DNA from: Arenicellales bacterium
GTDB taxonomy: Bacteria > Pseudomonadota > Gammaproteobacteria > BMS3Bbin11
Assembly (NCBI GenBank): GCA_029287965.1
Contig: JARFQC010000094.1
Coordinates: 1 to 6,507, forward strand
DNA length: 6,507 nt
Direction of reading: 5' to 3'
In this document: piece after piece, positions 5,272 through 6,507 of the stretch
How the letters are laid out: the number at the start of each line of letters is the position of its first letter
Numbering within the stretch: position 1 is the first letter of the stretch
Translations under genes and position numbers: made by a program
Notes under the pieces: generated by a model
Told to the model about the DNA's origin: nothing
Database searches by the model: none
Seen by the model: only the letters and a program-made list of their open reading frames with translations

Positions 5272-6507
5272 ATGTGGCCATTTTCTGTGCGCACCACCAA
5301 ACGCCTGAAAATGATGCTCTCCAAGCTGGAGCAGCACATCGCCCACGAAAACCCCGACCTTAACGAGGCACTGACTGCATACCGGCAGTTGGACCAGGTG
5401 GCCTACCGTATGGGGCTGCTGAGTCCGGACGAATCTTTCGCCCTGAGAATTGCATGGTGGCCGATGATTTCCGTGCTCGGCACATTTTCGTCAGGCAAAT
5501 CTACCTTTATAAATCATTACATCGGCAGTGATCTGCAATCGACCGGCAACCAGGCCGTCGATGACAAGTTCACCGTAGTCTGCTACGGCAGCGAGGAGAA
5601 ACCACGCGTCTTGCCGGGCATGGCTTTGAATGGCGATGCGCGTTTTCCCTTCTACCAGATTAGTCGTGAGATAGAAAAAGTCGCCGAAGGCGAGGGCAAA
5701 AGGATAGATTCCTTCCTGCAGATGAAGGTCTGCAACGCCGACCATATCAAACGCAAGATGATCATCGATTCACCCGGTTTCGATGCGGACTCGCAAAGGA
5801 ACTCGATACTGCGAATCACCTCGCACATCATTGATCTCTCCGACCTGGTACTGTTGTTTTTCGATGCCAGGCACCCTGAACCGGGCGCGATGCAGGATAC
5901 CCTGAATCATCTCGTTGAAGGCACAGTCAGCCGGCAGGACGCTAACAAGTTCCTCTATATCCTTAACCAGATAGATACGGCAGCGCGCGAGGACAATCCC
6001 GAAGATATCGTGGGCTCGTGGCAGCGTGCACTGGCTCAAAAAGGCCTCACAGCCGGCCGCTTCTATACCATTTACAACGAGGATGCGGCGGTCGAGATCG
6101 AGGACGATGCACGTCGGGAGCGTTTCCAGTCCAAGCGTGACGTCGATCTGGATGAAATTCACGCGCGCATGGCAGAAGTAGAGGTAGAACGCTCGTATCG
6201 CATCGTAGGCAGTATAGAAAAACTGGCCAAGTACATCAGGGAATCGATAATTCCCGAGTTGAACGGTTACATTGCACGCTGGCGCAGCCGTGTCCTGTGG
6301 GGTGACGCAATTATCGCTGTCGTGCTGATCGGCGGCATGAGTGGCCTGATCTATATGCTGGGTCTTGGCTACAACGACATCATTAACTGGATGACTGACA
6401 ACAAGATACTATCCATTGCAGCTGCCGCCGCGACATTCGCCGTATATCTCGGGCTCCACTTCTGGGTTCGGAAGCGCACTACAGCGACCATCATGAAGAG
6501 GATACCG
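5272..6507 (+). CDS. Dynamin/EHD-like large GTPase with a transmembrane pair (3' end beyond window)
   Basis: The frame is open from ATG 5272 to the window edge, 412 residues without a stop. Residues 1-62 are helical. The GTPase domain follows: G1 GTFSSGKST at 70-78, a likely G2 in DKFTVV near Thr101, G3 DSPGF at 166-170 and G4 NQID at 232-235. The segment after G1, with its DDKFTVV, recalls EHD and bacterial dynamin-like proteins. Residues about 295-340 are helical. Two hydrophobic helices at about 345-363 and 379-398 are joined by a short loop and followed by basic residues RKRTT, giving a membrane hairpin of the kind seen in fusion-type dynamins. Such proteins polymerise on membranes and reshape, fuse or sever them using GTP. 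A strong AGGAG at 5260-5264, seven bases before ATG, supports the start. The gene begins 15 bases after the previous stop, so it belongs to the same operon. The missing C-terminus may carry the rest of the stalk. Confidence 0.88.
   Translation, partial: MWPFSVRTTKRLKMMLSKLEQHIAHENPDLNEALTAYRQLDQVAYRMGLLSPDESFALRIAWWPMISVLGTFSSGKSTFINHYIGSDLQSTGNQAVDDKFTVVCYGSEEKPRVLPGMALNGDARFPFYQISREIEKVAEGEGKRIDSFLQMKVCNADHIKRKMIIDSPGFDADSQRNSILRITSHIIDLSDLVLLFFDARHPEPGAMQDTLNHLVEGTVSRQDANKFLYILNQIDTAAREDNPEDIVGSWQRALAQKGLTAGRFYTIYNEDAAVEIEDDARRERFQSKRDVDLDEIHARMAEVEVERSYRIVGSIEKLAKYIRESIIPELNGYIARWRSRVLWGDAIIAVVLIGGMSGLIYMLGLGYNDIINWMTDNKILSIAAAAATFAVYLGLHFWVRKRTTATIMKRIP

Overview
The window holds seven complete genes, the start of an eighth and possibly the tail of one before them. 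All lie on the + strand and are closely spaced, apart from two leader-like gaps of about 100 bases around the second gene. The clearest clue to the organism is a pair of exported Gly/Tyr-rich proteins. The second (829-1338) closely resembles the sulfur globule protein family of sulfur-oxidising Gammaproteobacteria such as the Chromatiaceae. Moderate base composition, AGGAG-type ribosome sites and the gene families all fit a gammaproteobacterial sulfur oxidiser, but taxonomy is inferred from protein character only.

Layout: 3-107 may be the basic C-terminal tail of an unknown upstream protein. 148-714 is an exported Pro-then-Gly/Tyr/Trp-rich structural protein. 829-1338 is an exported sulfur-globule-like protein with an acidic Ca-loop-like insert and an RG-rich block. 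A perfect 16-bp inverted repeat follows. 1441-2193 is an exported protein with a probable LolA-like/DUF4412 beta fold and an internal repeat. 2196-2903 is an orphan ParA-type ATPase with a lysine-rich tail. 2929-3945 is a membrane-anchored Pro-rich protein with C-terminal TPRs. 3997-4581 is a membrane-anchored DUF302 protein with two cysteines. 4606-5256 is a single-pass membrane protein with a methionine-rich coiled coil. 5272 to the window end is a dynamin/EHD-like GTPase with a transmembrane pair, cut by the window edge.

Taken together, the genes suggest a bacterial inclusion-body cassette. Two secreted coat-type proteins are followed by a positioning ATPase, three single-pass inner-membrane proteins facing the periplasm, and a membrane-remodelling GTPase. 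The coat-type protein at 148-714 and the TPR protein at 2929-3945 share a short motif, GPDS(S)MFPP followed by acidic residues, which could be a docking or sorting tag. A working hypothesis is a system that forms, positions or partitions periplasmic sulfur globules, or membrane invaginations around them. The family assignments are fairly secure; the joint function is inference.
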